A stretch of 48,112 nt of DNA from Pseudooceanicola atlanticus (GCF_000768315.1 NZ_AQQX01000019.1:1-48112), one strand, 5' to 3'. Counted from the first letter of the stretch, positions 1 through 9,429 are shown. Notes: generated by a model from the sequence alone, not told the origin. A program made the numbers and translations.

Positions 1-50
1 CCAACCTGCAGACTCTCATTATGAACGAGGGACCAACAGGGGGCAGGTCA
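1..50 (-). mobile_element. IS terminal end (left copy)
   Basis: The first 50 bases are an exact reverse complement of the last 50 bases of the window. Read outward from base 50 the element begins TGACCTGCCCCC, a start typical of IS3-family terminal repeats. The similarity stops abruptly at base 51, which places the IS boundary there. The rest of the IS lies outside the window. Bases 51-168 carry no recognisable gene. Confidence 0.75.
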
Positions 51-168
51 CGCGTCATGAGCAATTAGATGACGTCACAGAGGGTCACGGATGACCTGAT
101 CATGACGCTCTAGCGTAGAGGTCGAGCGAAGGTTCTGCTGTATCATTGAGTTCAATCTGGTCTGCGCC

Positions 169-399
169 AGCGGATCGAATGATCCGTTGGATCATTCAAA
201 GGCGCAAGACGCTGCGATGGAAAGCATTTTGTCTTCTCTGAAAACCGAACGGATCAGGCGGAAAACCTACCGCGCCCGGAAACCGGCACGTGCAGTTATC
301 TTCGATGAGATCGAACGCTTCTATACTCCAAAGCGTCGGTACTCGTCCGACGGGTATCTCAGCCCTATCTCGTTCGAGGAGCGAGCTATGAGAGCTTAA
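169..399 (+). pseudogene. IS3-family transposase C-terminal remnant
   Basis: The frame encodes the end of an IS3-type OrfB transposase: AAMESILSSLKTER, then an Arg-rich stretch, then EIERFYTPKRRYSS and GYLSPISFEE. This matches the familiar MESFFxSLKxE / FIExFYNxxRxHSxLGYxSPxxFE block that ends the rve domain. Only about 75 codons remain, without the DDE aspartates or an OrfA, so it is not functional. It belongs to a different IS3 subgroup from the remnant at the other end of the window. It could be mistaken for a 70-residue gene starting at TTG 187. Confidence 0.7.
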
Positions 400-611
400 T
401 TTGCTGTCAACGAAACCGGCAGGAGGCCAGTTCGACTTGCAAAAACACGGGGGTATTTTCGAAGCGTTCAAGGCGATGGCCGACTTGCATTGAAATCTTG
501 CCTGCCGTCAGTCCATCGGAGGTATGCAGGCCACCGACCGGCGCAAGGCTGTTTCGTCGCGATCCGGTATGCGCTTAACCTGTCCGGGCAGGGATGACCC
601 GGAGGACGGAC

Positions 612-1499
612 ATGACGACCCGAAAGCTCTATCTCGGTCCGCTGACCGACAGCCGCCGCTGGGACCAGGTCAGCATCCGGCCCGATGACGTGATCGTCGT
701 GACCCCGCCGAAATGCGGCACGACCTGGATGCAGACGATCATCGCTCTGCTCTTGTCTGGCGATCCCGAGGTCGAAACCGAGCTTTCGGTCAAGATGCCG
801 TGGATCGACATCCGCGTCCGCGAGATGTCCGAGGTCGCCGAACGGCTGGAGGCGATGACCCATCGGCGCAGCGCCAAGAGCCACACGCCAATGGACGGGC
901 TGCCGCTGGACGATCGGGCGCAATATATCTGCGTCTTCCGCCACCCGCTGGATGCGCATTTCTCCTACCGGAAACACGTGCGCAATATCCCGATGCCCTG
1001 GTTCGGCCTGTGGTATCCCGAGGATGACACCGACGGCACGACCTTTCGCCGGTTCCTCGATGGCGGGGCAGAGGGGTTCGATACGGATGCCATGCCGCTG
1101 GCGCATATCCTGCAGCATTACAAGGCGGCGCTCGCCGTGGCGGACCGGCCCAACGTGACCCTGTTCCACTACGCGGACATGACGCAGGACTTGCCTGGAA
1201 CGATTGGCAACGTCTCTGACATCCTTGGTATGTCACACCCCGACGCCGTGATGGCGAAATTGGTTCAGGCGGCGACGTTCGACAACATGCGGGACAACGC
1301 CGAACGCTACGCGCCCTCTGGCGGCAAGGGGTTCTTCAAGTCCGACAGCGACTTCTTTCACAGCGGCAGCAGCGGCAAGTGGCAGGGCCAGCTGACCGAG
1401 GCAGAACTGGCCGCCTATGACGCCATCATGGCCGCGGAACTGGCGCCCGAAGACCGGGCCTGGCTGGAATATGGCTCTGCCGGTGCGCCGGCCCCCTGA
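612..1499 (+). CDS. sulfotransferase domain protein
   Basis: A 295-residue protein of the P-loop sulfotransferase family, which moves sulfate from PAPS to a hydroxyl or amine of a small molecule. The 5'-phosphosulfate loop is visible as PPKCGTTWMQTII near residue 28. The 3'-phosphate segment is CVFRHPLDAHFSYRKH near residue 100. The C-terminal FFHSGSSGKW resembles the family RKGxxGDWK element. ATG 612 is preferred over the in-frame ATG 594 because CGGAGGA sits just upstream of 612. The length fits cytosolic-type sulfotransferases. The acceptor cannot be told from sequence. It stands alone between an IS scar and a convergent regulator gene, so transfer is possible. Confidence 0.85.
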   Translation: MTTRKLYLGPLTDSRRWDQVSIRPDDVIVVTPPKCGTTWMQTIIALLLSGDPEVETELSVKMPWIDIRVREMSEVAERLEAMTHRRSAKSHTPMDGLPLDDRAQYICVFRHPLDAHFSYRKHVRNIPMPWFGLWYPEDDTDGTTFRRFLDGGAEGFDTDAMPLAHILQHYKAALAVADRPNVTLFHYADMTQDLPGTIGNVSDILGMSHPDAVMAKLVQAATFDNMRDNAERYAPSGGKGFFKSDSDFFHSGSSGKWQGQLTEAELAAYDAIMAAELAPEDRAWLEYGSAGAPAP

Positions 1500-1547
1500 T
1501 CGGGGTCCATGCTGCGCCGGGTTGTGTGACCGGCGCCCTGCCGCGTC

Positions 1548-3215
1548 TCAAGGGTCGGTGGGCGGTTCGCCAAGGTCGGCTTCGGGCAGCGCCTCCCGGA
1601 TGGCTTCACGGGTCTGCTCCCCTCTGAGGAACAGCGCATAAAGCTCCATCGGCGCGTCCATCTCCTGGACGATCGGGGTGAGGCGGGCAATCTCGGCCCG
1701 GTCATTCTCGAGCCGTGCGACGATCAGGCGGATCGCGGTCGCCCCGTTGCCCGTCCGTTTCGCGACATAGGCCTTGCCGGCCTTGATCGCCCGGTCGTCG
1801 TCCCCCAGCACGAGGGCGGAAATCACGATCGGCAGATGGATGAAGCTCTGTGGGTCGGCGCTCAGGCGGATGGCTACTTCTGCCGAGGCAATGGATGACG
1901 CAAATTTCTCCTGCGAGAGGTACAGATAGGACAGGACCGCATGGCCGGTGCTGTTTCCGGGGTTCAGCTCCACCGCCTGGCGCAGCGATATCTCGGCCTC
2001 CTGAAGCTGTCCCCGCGCATTCTGGACCGACCCGAGCAGCAGAAATGCGTCGGGTGAATGCGGAAAGCGTTCCGCGATGGATCGGGCGGCGTCGGCCACG
2101 GTGTCTTCCCGCCACAGCATGTCCGGCGACAGGGCCTCGGTCCGCATCAGGTTGAATTCGGGGACAGCGTGAAAGATCAGGGTGCCCCAACTGGTCAGCG
2201 CGATGGGATCGTCGCCGATATTGGGCAGGACCTGTTCGAAGCAGCGATAGGCACGGCGGAACGCTTCCGGATCGTAATCGTCGAAGAACCGGTCCTTCAG
2301 CACGATACAGCGGAACACGTCGCGGCCGACCCCGATGCGCGGCAGCAGAGAGGCCTGCGTCAGCTCTCCCTGCGTGTCTTCGGCATCCTCCTGCCGCATC
2401 ATCGGCCCGCCTTGCCCGGCGATCTGGCCGGTGATGGTGCGCGATATCGCCCGGATCGTTTCGTAGTAATCCTGGCCGAAGACGGGTCCGCGAAACCGGT
2501 CGCCATAGACGAGCGTTTCGTCTGACGCGGTTTCCAGGCGGATCGACAGGTCCAACTCGTCGCCAAGCGCCAGCAGATTGCTGCGCAAGGTGTAATCCGC
2601 ATCAAGGTCCAGGCTGTTGTCGGACATGATGAGAACGCGGAATTTTCCGAATTTCTGCAGGTCCGATCCCAGCTGGCGTTGCAGGCCGAACTGGAAGATA
2701 TCCAGGCTTTCGTCCCCCGTCAGGTTCTGGACGGAGAATATCTTGATCACCGGATAGCCATCCTTGATCGGTCGCAGGAAATAGGAATAAGCGGCAATTC
2801 CGATCGCGATCGTTGCGAGGGCCGCAAGGAGCGAACCGCCAATAGCGGCCAGGGTTCGCGGATCCGAATGGCGCTTTTCCTCGATTTTAAGCTTCAGGTC
2901 ATAGCTGCGCGGCGGGATGGTGACGCGGACAGGTCCGGGATGATCCGCGTAATAGGCCTCGAGCGCCTCGCGCAGGCGCCTAATGCGCACCCTTACGATC
3001 GGATCCACCTTGGGGTCGAAATCGGCGCCGCGGTCCAGCAGGTCCTGGGCGATCAGGTATTCCGTCGTCACCTCTCCCGGGGCGGCGATACTTCTTTCGT
3101 GCAAAAACGTCAGCAGATTGGAAAGGACACTGGATTTTGCGAACCGGTCGCTCGCCAGAAGCCTTGCGACTTCATCGGAAAGTTCATCAGCAGAGGCTGA
3201 GCGACGGAAAAACAT
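1548..3215 (-). CDS. membrane-anchored winged-helix/TPR regulator
   Basis: A 555-residue protein. Residues about 10-110 look like the winged-helix N-terminal domain found in many proteobacterial TPR or adenylate-cyclase-like signalling proteins, with the hallmark DFDPKVDPIVRVRIRRLR followed by VTIPPRSYDL. A single hydrophobic segment at about residues 124-148 should span the inner membrane. The rest is extracytoplasmic, with at least two tetratricopeptide-like units near residues 395-460 (PHSPDAFLLLGSVQNARGQL and the following helix pairs). This is a CadC/ToxR-like layout: DNA binding inside, sensing outside. It is divergent from the caspase gene at 3934 across 718 bases, so it may control it. 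The DNA target and ligand are unknown. Confidence 0.65.
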   Translation of the reverse strand: MFFRRSASADELSDEVARLLASDRFAKSSVLSNLLTFLHERSIAAPGEVTTEYLIAQDLLDRGADFDPKVDPIVRVRIRRLREALEAYYADHPGPVRVTIPPRSYDLKLKIEEKRHSDPRTLAAIGGSLLAALATIAIGIAAYSYFLRPIKDGYPVIKIFSVQNLTGDESLDIFQFGLQRQLGSDLQKFGKFRVLIMSDNSLDLDADYTLRSNLLALGDELDLSIRLETASDETLVYGDRFRGPVFGQDYYETIRAISRTITGQIAGQGGPMMRQEDAEDTQGELTQASLLPRIGVGRDVFRCIVLKDRFFDDYDPEAFRRAYRCFEQVLPNIGDDPIALTSWGTLIFHAVPEFNLMRTEALSPDMLWREDTVADAARSIAERFPHSPDAFLLLGSVQNARGQLQEAEISLRQAVELNPGNSTGHAVLSYLYLSQEKFASSIASAEVAIRLSADPQSFIHLPIVISALVLGDDDRAIKAGKAYVAKRTGNGATAIRLIVARLENDRAEIARLTPIVQEMDAPMELYALFLRGEQTREAIREALPEADLGEPPTDP

Positions 3216-3933
3216 CTAGGCAAGAACCAATTGGAGAAATCGAAATTCTTAATAGATGGTCTTCCGAATCTTGCAGCGAAGCAATCAGGTGATATCGCCT
3301 ATTCAGCCAAGTATCTGAGCTGGTTTGAAATATTTGGCATGACTCTTGTTACAGCGGTATCTGAAACACCTGGTAACCCCCAGGTCACTTTTCCTGAGGC
3401 CTCTCGGACGCACATATCACAGCGAGGCAAACGAAAGGTCAAGACGATGCATGCTGGGCAGGATCGAAGCAATCGAAACAATTGCAGGGGCACTCACGGC
3501 CAGGGCGGTGAGGGGAACGACCGTGGTTGGGAACGCTCCTTTCCCGATGGCAGCGTGAAGGGGCTGTCCTGGATCCTTGACGTGCTCGACGATCTTGCCG
3601 CCTTTGCCGATCACCGCGGCGAAGCGGCCCTCAAGGCCGAGCTCGAGCAGGCACGGTCCCGGGCGAACGCTATTTTGACCAAAAGTGAGGGCAAGGTGCA
3701 GCAGCGCTGATGCTTGGCGGCTTTTGCCAAGTTGTTCGTTGATGACAGGCGGCCGCGCTGTAGTGCAGTCAATCTTACCTTGCCCTTGCATGCCTGCAAG
3801 AGCGTCCAATAGTCGCCGATTTCCTCGGGGCTATCGTCAGAATAATTCCGGGACCCAGCAATAGACGGAGTATTCCAAGCTTGATCGGTTGGACCGTTCT
3901 GGGAATGATATCGGAGATTGACGGGAGCTGCCG
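3216..3933. other. intergenic region, divergent promoters
   Basis: 718 bases between the divergent regulator and caspase genes. The middle holds a weak coding candidate (3447-3710, listed separately). Nothing else is recognisable. Promoters for both neighbours must lie here. The caspase start at 3934 is preceded by a good GGGAG ribosome site. Confidence 0.5.
3447..3710 (+). CDS. possible small protein, unknown
   Basis: A short open frame of about 87 codons. Its second half (from about 3555) has the strong third-position GC bias of neighbouring genes and encodes an amphipathic helical stretch, GLSWILDVLDDLAAFA then KAELEQARSRANAIL. The first half is Asn/Gly/Arg-rich and does not look coding. 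A second overlapping frame from ATG 3450 ends at 3558, just before the convincing part, which suggests either a frameshifted relic or a later start. No family was recognised and no function is proposed. Confidence 0.3.
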   Translation: MHAGQDRSNRNNCRGTHGQGGEGNDRGWERSFPDGSVKGLSWILDVLDDLAAFADHRGEAALKAELEQARSRANAILTKSEGKVQQR

Positions 3934-6900
3934 ATGTTATTCCGAATTTTGGTCAGCCTATTGCTGTTACAGACATGGATTGCGCCGGCCAGCGCAGGGA
4001 CATTCGACAAATGGTCGGTTCTGTCGGAATGGGACGGGCCGGCGGCCGAGGTCTGTTCGGACAAGTACGGACCATGCCTCAGACTGAGCTGTGCGAATGG
4101 CGAGCCTCTGAACCTTCGGGCGTTTTCCAATTCGGGCAAGCTGGATGGTATCCGGAGGGTCGATGTGACCGTGGATGGCGCTCCTCTTGCGCCGCTGCTG
4201 CTGAACGAACGCAACGCGTCTGTGCCGGCGATCTACGACAAGGGGCAATTGCAGGCCGCCGCGGCCGCGCTGTCCGCGGGGAACCGGGCGCAGATGCAGT
4301 TCGTCGGCGGCGACCGTTACGCCTTGACGCTGCGCGGCTCGGGCGCGGCGATCTCCAACGTGATGGACACCTGCTCCAGGCAGGGCGGAGCCCTCGCATC
4401 GGCCATCGACACGTTCCTCGGGCAGAGGGGCCGGTATTCCAGCGAGGCGGTGATGGCCTTTCCGCCGGAACCTCAGGAATTCCAATACAAGCGCTACCAG
4501 AACCTCGATGTTTACGGGGGCGATATCCGTTCGGCGCTGTCCGATGGCATGCTTCTGAACATGACGGTGAACCAGTGCGAGGCCTTGTGCGCGGTGACCC
4601 CGAACTGCCTGTTCTATACCGTGAATACCCGTGAAAACGCCTGTTTCCTGAAAAAGAGCGTGCCGCGCACCGTGACCTATGCCGGGGCCGTCAGTGCGCA
4701 GCTTGAGGGCAGGCGTGACAATCTCAGCCCGCCGGTTGCGGCCGGGCCAGGCACCATCGTTCTGCCTGAACTGGCGTGGCGGCCGGGTGACACGGTGGCT
4801 GCCTACCATGCGCGTCTGCGGTCCGCGGCGGCGCGGATGGCACCTGCCTGCGAGCGCGCTGGAGGGCTGGGCACTGATGTGGCGAAGCAGGTGCAGGTCG
4901 CGATTGACGACGGCGCCGTCTCGATCGGGTCGGAAATCGAGGTGACGTGGCAGAACGTTGACCTGTCGGAGCGCGCGCCAATGTGGATCCTTGTGACGGC
5001 GGATGCCCCCGCCCGGTTCACGGGGCGGGGGTTCGTGGCGCTTGGCCCGGACGCCCCCACGCCCTTCGGGATCGAGGCCGGCGCTGGACGGCATAGGGCC
5101 ATGGTCGCCCTGTCCGCCCGGGGCGCGGCCCCTCAGGGCCGGATCATGGTCGAACCGCTGACCACGGGTCCCCTGGAGATCAAGGCAGAGCTTGTCCACT
5201 TCATGCCGGCCTGCGAGACCGAAAAACGCTTCGACCTGGCCCGGGCCCGCATCGACGTCGCGCCGGGGCCTGCGCGGCTGGTGCTGTCCAACGACCGGGG
5301 CAACCAGAGCTACACCCACCGGATCGAGATACCGGAAATGGGGCGCACGATCCTGCTGGATGAGCAGCGTTTCCTGCTGCTCGATACCGCCACGGGGACC
5401 GAGATCATCCAGCGCGGTGGCAAGATGGTGACGGTGTCCCCGACGAAGCGGTTCATCGCCGTCCAGCAAGGCGGCACCGACATCGTGGACCTGATCGACG
5501 GCCGCACCACGACATCGCTTGATTCCGGTGACCTCTACTGGGCGCTCGGCGACAGCGTCGTGATGACCACGCTGGCCCCCTGGGCCGAGGTCAACCTGGC
5601 CTCGACCTTTGGCGGTGCGCTTTGGTTGCGGGAACAGGTGACGGGGCCGTCCTGTTGTTTTGCCAACCCCGACGATACGCGCGTCGGGATCGATCTGGAA
5701 AACGCGGTCTTCTCGGTCTGGGGGCGGTTCGGGCATGCCATCGGGGCGCTGCAAAACAGCGATTATGTGCATCGGACGATTTCGTCGGGAGCGTATTCAT
5801 CCGACAAGGCGGGCAGCCTTGCGCTTTATCAGCATATCTACAACTCGCTTGGGACGGTCGCGCCGGTTTCGATGCGTCTTGGCTTCGACGCGGCCGGTGG
5901 CTGGACCGCGGGGGCGGTGTTCGAGGACCGGCAATTGGAGCCGGGGCGCTACGACAGCCCCCGAAGAAGCGAGACCGAGGTGATCGCGTTCCGGCTGGAG
6001 CGGCTGGGCCTCAAGCTGGAACCGCTGGAGACGCGGGATGTCGACCTCGCGGATATCGACGCGGAAAACCAGCTGGAGAGGATCGGATTTTCGCTGGCGC
6101 CTCTTACGCGCGGGGAGATCCTGTTCAACGGGCCGAAACCCCAGCTGTCGCAGGCCGAGAAAGACAAGCTGCCGAAGGACAATCCTGTTGCGCCCGGACT
6201 GGAAGCGGCACTGGCGTTGCGCGACACGGCGCAGCCGATAGTCCAGGCGGCGGCAGACGCGGGATGGTCCTTCCAATGGTCTGATCAGTCGATGGACGTG
6301 TTGTATGTGAAGGATTGCCATCACATTCTCCTCACGGATGAGGACGAGCACGCCGGGCCCGTGGTCCTGCAAGGCGATTTCGACGTGCTGGGGCGGTTGG
6401 AGACCGGCGGCGCGCCATTGATGTTCACTCAGGCCAGGTGCACGGCGGGCGCGACGTTCGGCTCTCTGCGGCCCGCCAGCTCGATCCAGATCATGGATTT
6501 CGCCGGCCCGGTGCCACGCACCTCCGCCGATGTGTTCGCGGACTCGGCTATCTTCTATGAAAACAACCCGAAACCGCGTTGGTATTCGAACCCGTTCCAG
6601 ATAAAGGGCGACGCGGAAACCGTGCTGTTCTATGCCCCGGCGGGCCGGATGACGATTTACGACAGGCGACAAAGGCGGGTGGTGCAGAGTTTCGAGGATC
6701 TGCCGGATGGCGGGCTGCTGACCGATGCCTTTCTGACTGCGGACAAGAGCCATGTGATCCAGGTGAACAGTGACGGCGCGATTTACCTGCACCGTGTTTC
6801 AGATCGTGCTGTCGTGCTGGCCGGCCGTATCGTCGAGGACGAGATTGCCGTCTGGACCGATGATTTCGCCTTCGACGCGACGGCAGAGGCCGCCGCGCTG

Positions 6901-8034
6901 ATCGATCTGTCCTTTCCAGGCCTGACGGCAGAGTTCAGTCTTGACCGGTTCGCGCAGACCAGACGGGTGGATGGCCTGACCGAACTCGTCCTGGCCTCCG
7001 CAGCACCGTCGGACCTGCCGCGGACTCGTATTCCTCCGGGCATTGACGGGGAGATTTCGGTCGATGCCGGGCAGGTCGCCGTCCGGGTGGAGAACGAGGA
7101 CGGGCGCGTGGTGTCCTACTCGGTCTTCCAGGATGGCGTGTTGACCGACACCATCGACGCCGAACCGGGCGCATCCGGCCAATCCTTCCGGCTGACGCGA
7201 CTGGACGGGGCCCGCTGGGTGTCGGTTCTTGGCGTGGATTCCGAGGGCCTGGCCAGCCTGCCCATCAGTCGGGATCTGGGCCCGGACGGTGCCGGAGAGG
7301 GCACGCAGCGGGCCCTGGTCATCGCGGTTAACACTTACAGCGACGCGGATATCCCCTCTCTCAACTACGCGCTGAGGGATGGCGGTCGGTTTGCGGAAAC
7401 ACTGTCGTCGGGACTGGGCGAGGCGCCGGATTTCGACGACATCACCTATCTCAAGGACCGGCGCGCGACGCCCGATGCCATATTGGCCGCGACGCGGCAG
7501 ATGCTGGACGGGCTTGGCCCCAGCGACCATGCGGTTCTGTTCTTTGCCGGCCACGGGCTGCGCAACGCCGAGGGCGCATTCCACTTTGCGACATCCGAAA
7601 CCGCCCTGGGAGATATCACCGGCACAGCGATGCCCTTTGCCCGTCTGGCCGAACTGCTGGACAACACGGAGGCAAGGGTGACCGTGTTCCTCGATGCCTG
7701 CCATTCCGGTGCGGTCGGCAGCGGTGCCTTCGCCACCTCCGACGAGGCCGTCTCCGATCTGTCACGGCTGCAATCCAACATCACGATATTTGCGGCCTCG
7801 AAGGGGCGGGAATTCAGCCAGGAGGACCCGAATGCCGGCGGCGGGGTCTTTACCTATGCGCTTGAGAAGGTCTTGCAGACCGAACGGGACGTCCATGATA
7901 CAAATGGCAATGGGCGGCTGGAAGCGGACGAGGTGGCGCGGGGCGTCAAGGCCATCGTCACGCGGGACAGCCCGGTGAAACAGACCCCTTGGGTGGTGCA
8001 AAGCAGGATGGTGGGGACCTATGCACTTTTCTGA
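3934..8034 (+). CDS. exported PAN-propeller-caspase protein
   Basis: A 1366-residue protein with an N-terminal signal peptide (MLFRILVSLLLLQTWIAPASA), so it acts in the periplasm or outside. Residues about 190-255 look like a PAN/Apple module with spaced cysteines (NQCEALCAVTPNCLFYT). The long middle has beta-propeller-like strands at about residues 450-640 and 890-1000. Residues 1126-1366 are a caspase-like peptidase C14 domain, with catalytic His1207 in FFAGHG and Cys1256 in LDACHSG. An EF-hand-like loop, DTNGNGRLEADE, starts at residue 1322 inside the caspase domain, which suggests calcium binding. A GGGAG site precedes the start. The stop overlaps the next gene by 14 bases. Substrate and trigger are unknown; the three-gene context suggests a dedicated function. 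Confidence 0.8.
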   Translation: MLFRILVSLLLLQTWIAPASAGTFDKWSVLSEWDGPAAEVCSDKYGPCLRLSCANGEPLNLRAFSNSGKLDGIRRVDVTVDGAPLAPLLLNERNASVPAIYDKGQLQAAAAALSAGNRAQMQFVGGDRYALTLRGSGAAISNVMDTCSRQGGALASAIDTFLGQRGRYSSEAVMAFPPEPQEFQYKRYQNLDVYGGDIRSALSDGMLLNMTVNQCEALCAVTPNCLFYTVNTRENACFLKKSVPRTVTYAGAVSAQLEGRRDNLSPPVAAGPGTIVLPELAWRPGDTVAAYHARLRSAAARMAPACERAGGLGTDVAKQVQVAIDDGAVSIGSEIEVTWQNVDLSERAPMWILVTADAPARFTGRGFVALGPDAPTPFGIEAGAGRHRAMVALSARGAAPQGRIMVEPLTTGPLEIKAELVHFMPACETEKRFDLARARIDVAPGPARLVLSNDRGNQSYTHRIEIPEMGRTILLDEQRFLLLDTATGTEIIQRGGKMVTVSPTKRFIAVQQGGTDIVDLIDGRTTTSLDSGDLYWALGDSVVMTTLAPWAEVNLASTFGGALWLREQVTGPSCCFANPDDTRVGIDLENAVFSVWGRFGHAIGALQNSDYVHRTISSGAYSSDKAGSLALYQHIYNSLGTVAPVSMRLGFDAAGGWTAGAVFEDRQLEPGRYDSPRRSETEVIAFRLERLGLKLEPLETRDVDLADIDAENQLERIGFSLAPLTRGEILFNGPKPQLSQAEKDKLPKDNPVAPGLEAALALRDTAQPIVQAAADAGWSFQWSDQSMDVLYVKDCHHILLTDEDEHAGPVVLQGDFDVLGRLETGGAPLMFTQARCTAGATFGSLRPASSIQIMDFAGPVPRTSADVFADSAIFYENNPKPRWYSNPFQIKGDAETVLFYAPAGRMTIYDRRQRRVVQSFEDLPDGGLLTDAFLTADKSHVIQVNSDGAIYLHRVSDRAVVLAGRIVEDEIAVWTDDFAFDATAEAAALIDLSFPGLTAEFSLDRFAQTRRVDGLTELVLASAAPSDLPRTRIPPGIDGEISVDAGQVAVRVENEDGRVVSYSVFQDGVLTDTIDAEPGASGQSFRLTRLDGARWVSVLGVDSEGLASLPISRDLGPDGAGEGTQRALVIAVNTYSDADIPSLNYALRDGGRFAETLSSGLGEAPDFDDITYLKDRRATPDAILAATRQMLDGLGPSDHAVLFFAGHGLRNAEGAFHFATSETALGDITGTAMPFARLAELLDNTEARVTVFLDACHSGAVGSGAFATSDEAVSDLSRLQSNITIFAASKGREFSQEDPNAGGGVFTYALEKVLQTERDVHDTNGNGRLEADEVARGVKAIVTRDSPVKQTPWVVQSRMVGTYALF

Positions 8035-8446
8035 CCTGTCGAAATGGATCGGTGTCCTGGGCATCGTGGTACTGCCGGGCACTGCTGTGAATGCGACCTG
8101 TTTCGTCTGCGACGAGGTGGTCGAATTCGATGCGCTGCGGGCGGCTTGTTTCATGCAGGAGGCCGAAGATTACATGACCAAGGCGGGCCAGGACGGCCGT
8201 GTCGAGATCGACCTGACCGTCTGCACCGGCGCAGAGGCTGGCGGATCGCGGGGGCTGGATGCCTTCCCGTTCTTTCCGGGCAATGACGGGCCGGGCGGTG
8301 ATGGGGATGTCCGAAGCGATCCCAAGCTGCGCACCGTCTACATCCTTGATACGGAGGGGGTGAACTGCCTGCATGACATACTGTCGGCCTGGGATGGACC
8401 GATCGACCCGACGCTGACGGTGGACCTGCTGGCGGAATGTGAATGA
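8021..8446 (+). CDS. small exported six-cysteine protein
   Basis: A 141-residue protein with a signal peptide (hydrophobic core WIGVLGIVVLPGTAV, likely cut before NATCFVCDE). The mature part is acidic and has six cysteines: a CxxC pair at positions 27 and 30 and four others spread to the C-terminus. That fits three disulfides in the periplasm, or metal binding. It starts inside the caspase gene and its stop overlaps the next start (ATGA), so the three genes are probably translationally coupled. No family was recognised. From position it could be a partner, substrate or inhibitor of the caspase protein; this is inference only. Confidence 0.6.
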   Translation: MHFSDLSKWIGVLGIVVLPGTAVNATCFVCDEVVEFDALRAACFMQEAEDYMTKAGQDGRVEIDLTVCTGAEAGGSRGLDAFPFFPGNDGPGGDGDVRSDPKLRTVYILDTEGVNCLHDILSAWDGPIDPTLTVDLLAECE

Positions 8447-8997
8447 GCAGGCCGGACGAGAACCAGCGCCTTCTTTGGACGCCGCTATGGGTCTGGCAGG
8501 GGCTGAGCAATATCGTCACGACCTTGGGCGTCCTGGGATTGCTGTTCGCCGGGGTCCAGTATTGGCAGGCCCGGGAAGAAGGCCGCGCCGCCGAGACGCT
8601 GAACCTGATCGATATCTGGGAAACCCGCGGATACGATGACGATTTCGCCAAGCTGCGTGCCGCCGTGACCGAATTCATGGCCGCGGTGCCGGAAGCGGAC
8701 ATGGCCGCGGTCGCGGCGAATGCCCGCGCCGCAGAGAACCTGCGCACCAAGATGTATCGCCAGGTCCTGGGGCAGCCAGAGCTTGAGGCCGCTTTCGAAC
8801 GGGTCGTCTATTTCTACAACCGGCTGGGTCTGTGCGTTCAGGCGAACCTCTGCTCGACAAGGACAGCGCGTATTTTCTTTGCCGAACCCTTTGCCGCGTT
8901 CCGATCCAACTTTGCCTCCCGCATAGAGTCGGACAGCGCGGCCTTGCCCGGTTACGCCAACGGCCTGGACCTGCTGGCGGAGCGCATACTCGACTGA
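8443..8997 (+). CDS. single-span membrane protein, DUF4760-like
   Basis: A 184-residue protein with one N-terminal transmembrane segment (NIVTTLGVLGLLFAGVQYW, about residues 22-40). A mostly helical soluble region follows, with a YFYNRLGLCVQANL motif near residue 125. The layout (one membrane helix, then a helical domain with a conserved Phe/Tyr-Asn stretch) resembles DUF4760-type proteins, although the family call is tentative. The start overlaps the previous stop as ATGA, making it the third member of the caspase unit. It may anchor or position the unit at the membrane. Confidence 0.55.
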   Translation: MSRPDENQRLLWTPLWVWQGLSNIVTTLGVLGLLFAGVQYWQAREEGRAAETLNLIDIWETRGYDDDFAKLRAAVTEFMAAVPEADMAAVAANARAAENLRTKMYRQVLGQPELEAAFERVVYFYNRLGLCVQANLCSTRTARIFFAEPFAAFRSNFASRIESDSAALPGYANGLDLLAERILD

Positions 8998-9307
8998 GCC
9001 CTATGTGTCGCCGCAGGCTGGCCTGACAGTACAATGTCCTGCGAAGCGCCCGGGAACCGGGGTTTGGCCAGCTTTCCCAAGCACGCCGTTTCGCGGTTGC
9101 CCGGGAAAAGCGCGCTCATCAGACAGCATGGCGGCTGCGGGATTCGGAGCGAATTCCAGGCGCGGATACATGTTTTGCGCCCAAGGATCGCGCAGGAGGC
9201 AGGAATTTCTGCCCAGAATTCGGGCGAAATCATTAATGCTGCAGATGCGTCCATGGTCGCCCTTGCTGGAATGGGCCGCCTTGGGACTACGCTGAAGGTG
9301 CAGGGCG
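8998..9307. other. intergenic leader upstream of riboswitch
   Basis: About 310 bases with no convincing gene. The promoter of the guanidine operon should be here, but no clear -35/-10 pair could be assigned. Short GC-rich inverted segments near 9050-9110 could end transcription from the caspase unit, though no T-tract is evident. Confidence 0.4.
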
Positions 9308-9420
9308 TTTAGGGTTCCACTGGCAAAACCGCATCATTGCGGGTCAGGTTCGGTCCGAGAAATGCCACCCGGCGGGCCAATTCCCGCGGGGCACACGGCG
9401 GGGCAAAATCCCGGGAGGAT
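9308..9420 (+). promoter_or_regulatory. guanidine-I (ykkC) riboswitch
   Basis: The conserved ykkC blocks occur in the right order and spacing: TTTAGGGTTCC at the 5' side (9308-9318), GGTCCGAGA in the middle (9352-9360), and CACACGGCGGGG, then AAAA, then CCCGGGAGGA at the 3' side (9392-9419). Variable stems lie between them. This class binds free guanidinium and turns on guanidine transport or breakdown genes. It precedes an ABC importer and a ureohydrolase, the expected context. It is the strongest single clue to the function of the operon. Confidence 0.9.
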
Positions 9421-9429
9421 CACTGCGCA

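Noticed and set aside
3967..5772. 601-codon minus-strand frame
   Set aside because: Antisense to the caspase gene, which has a signal peptide, PAN and caspase motifs.
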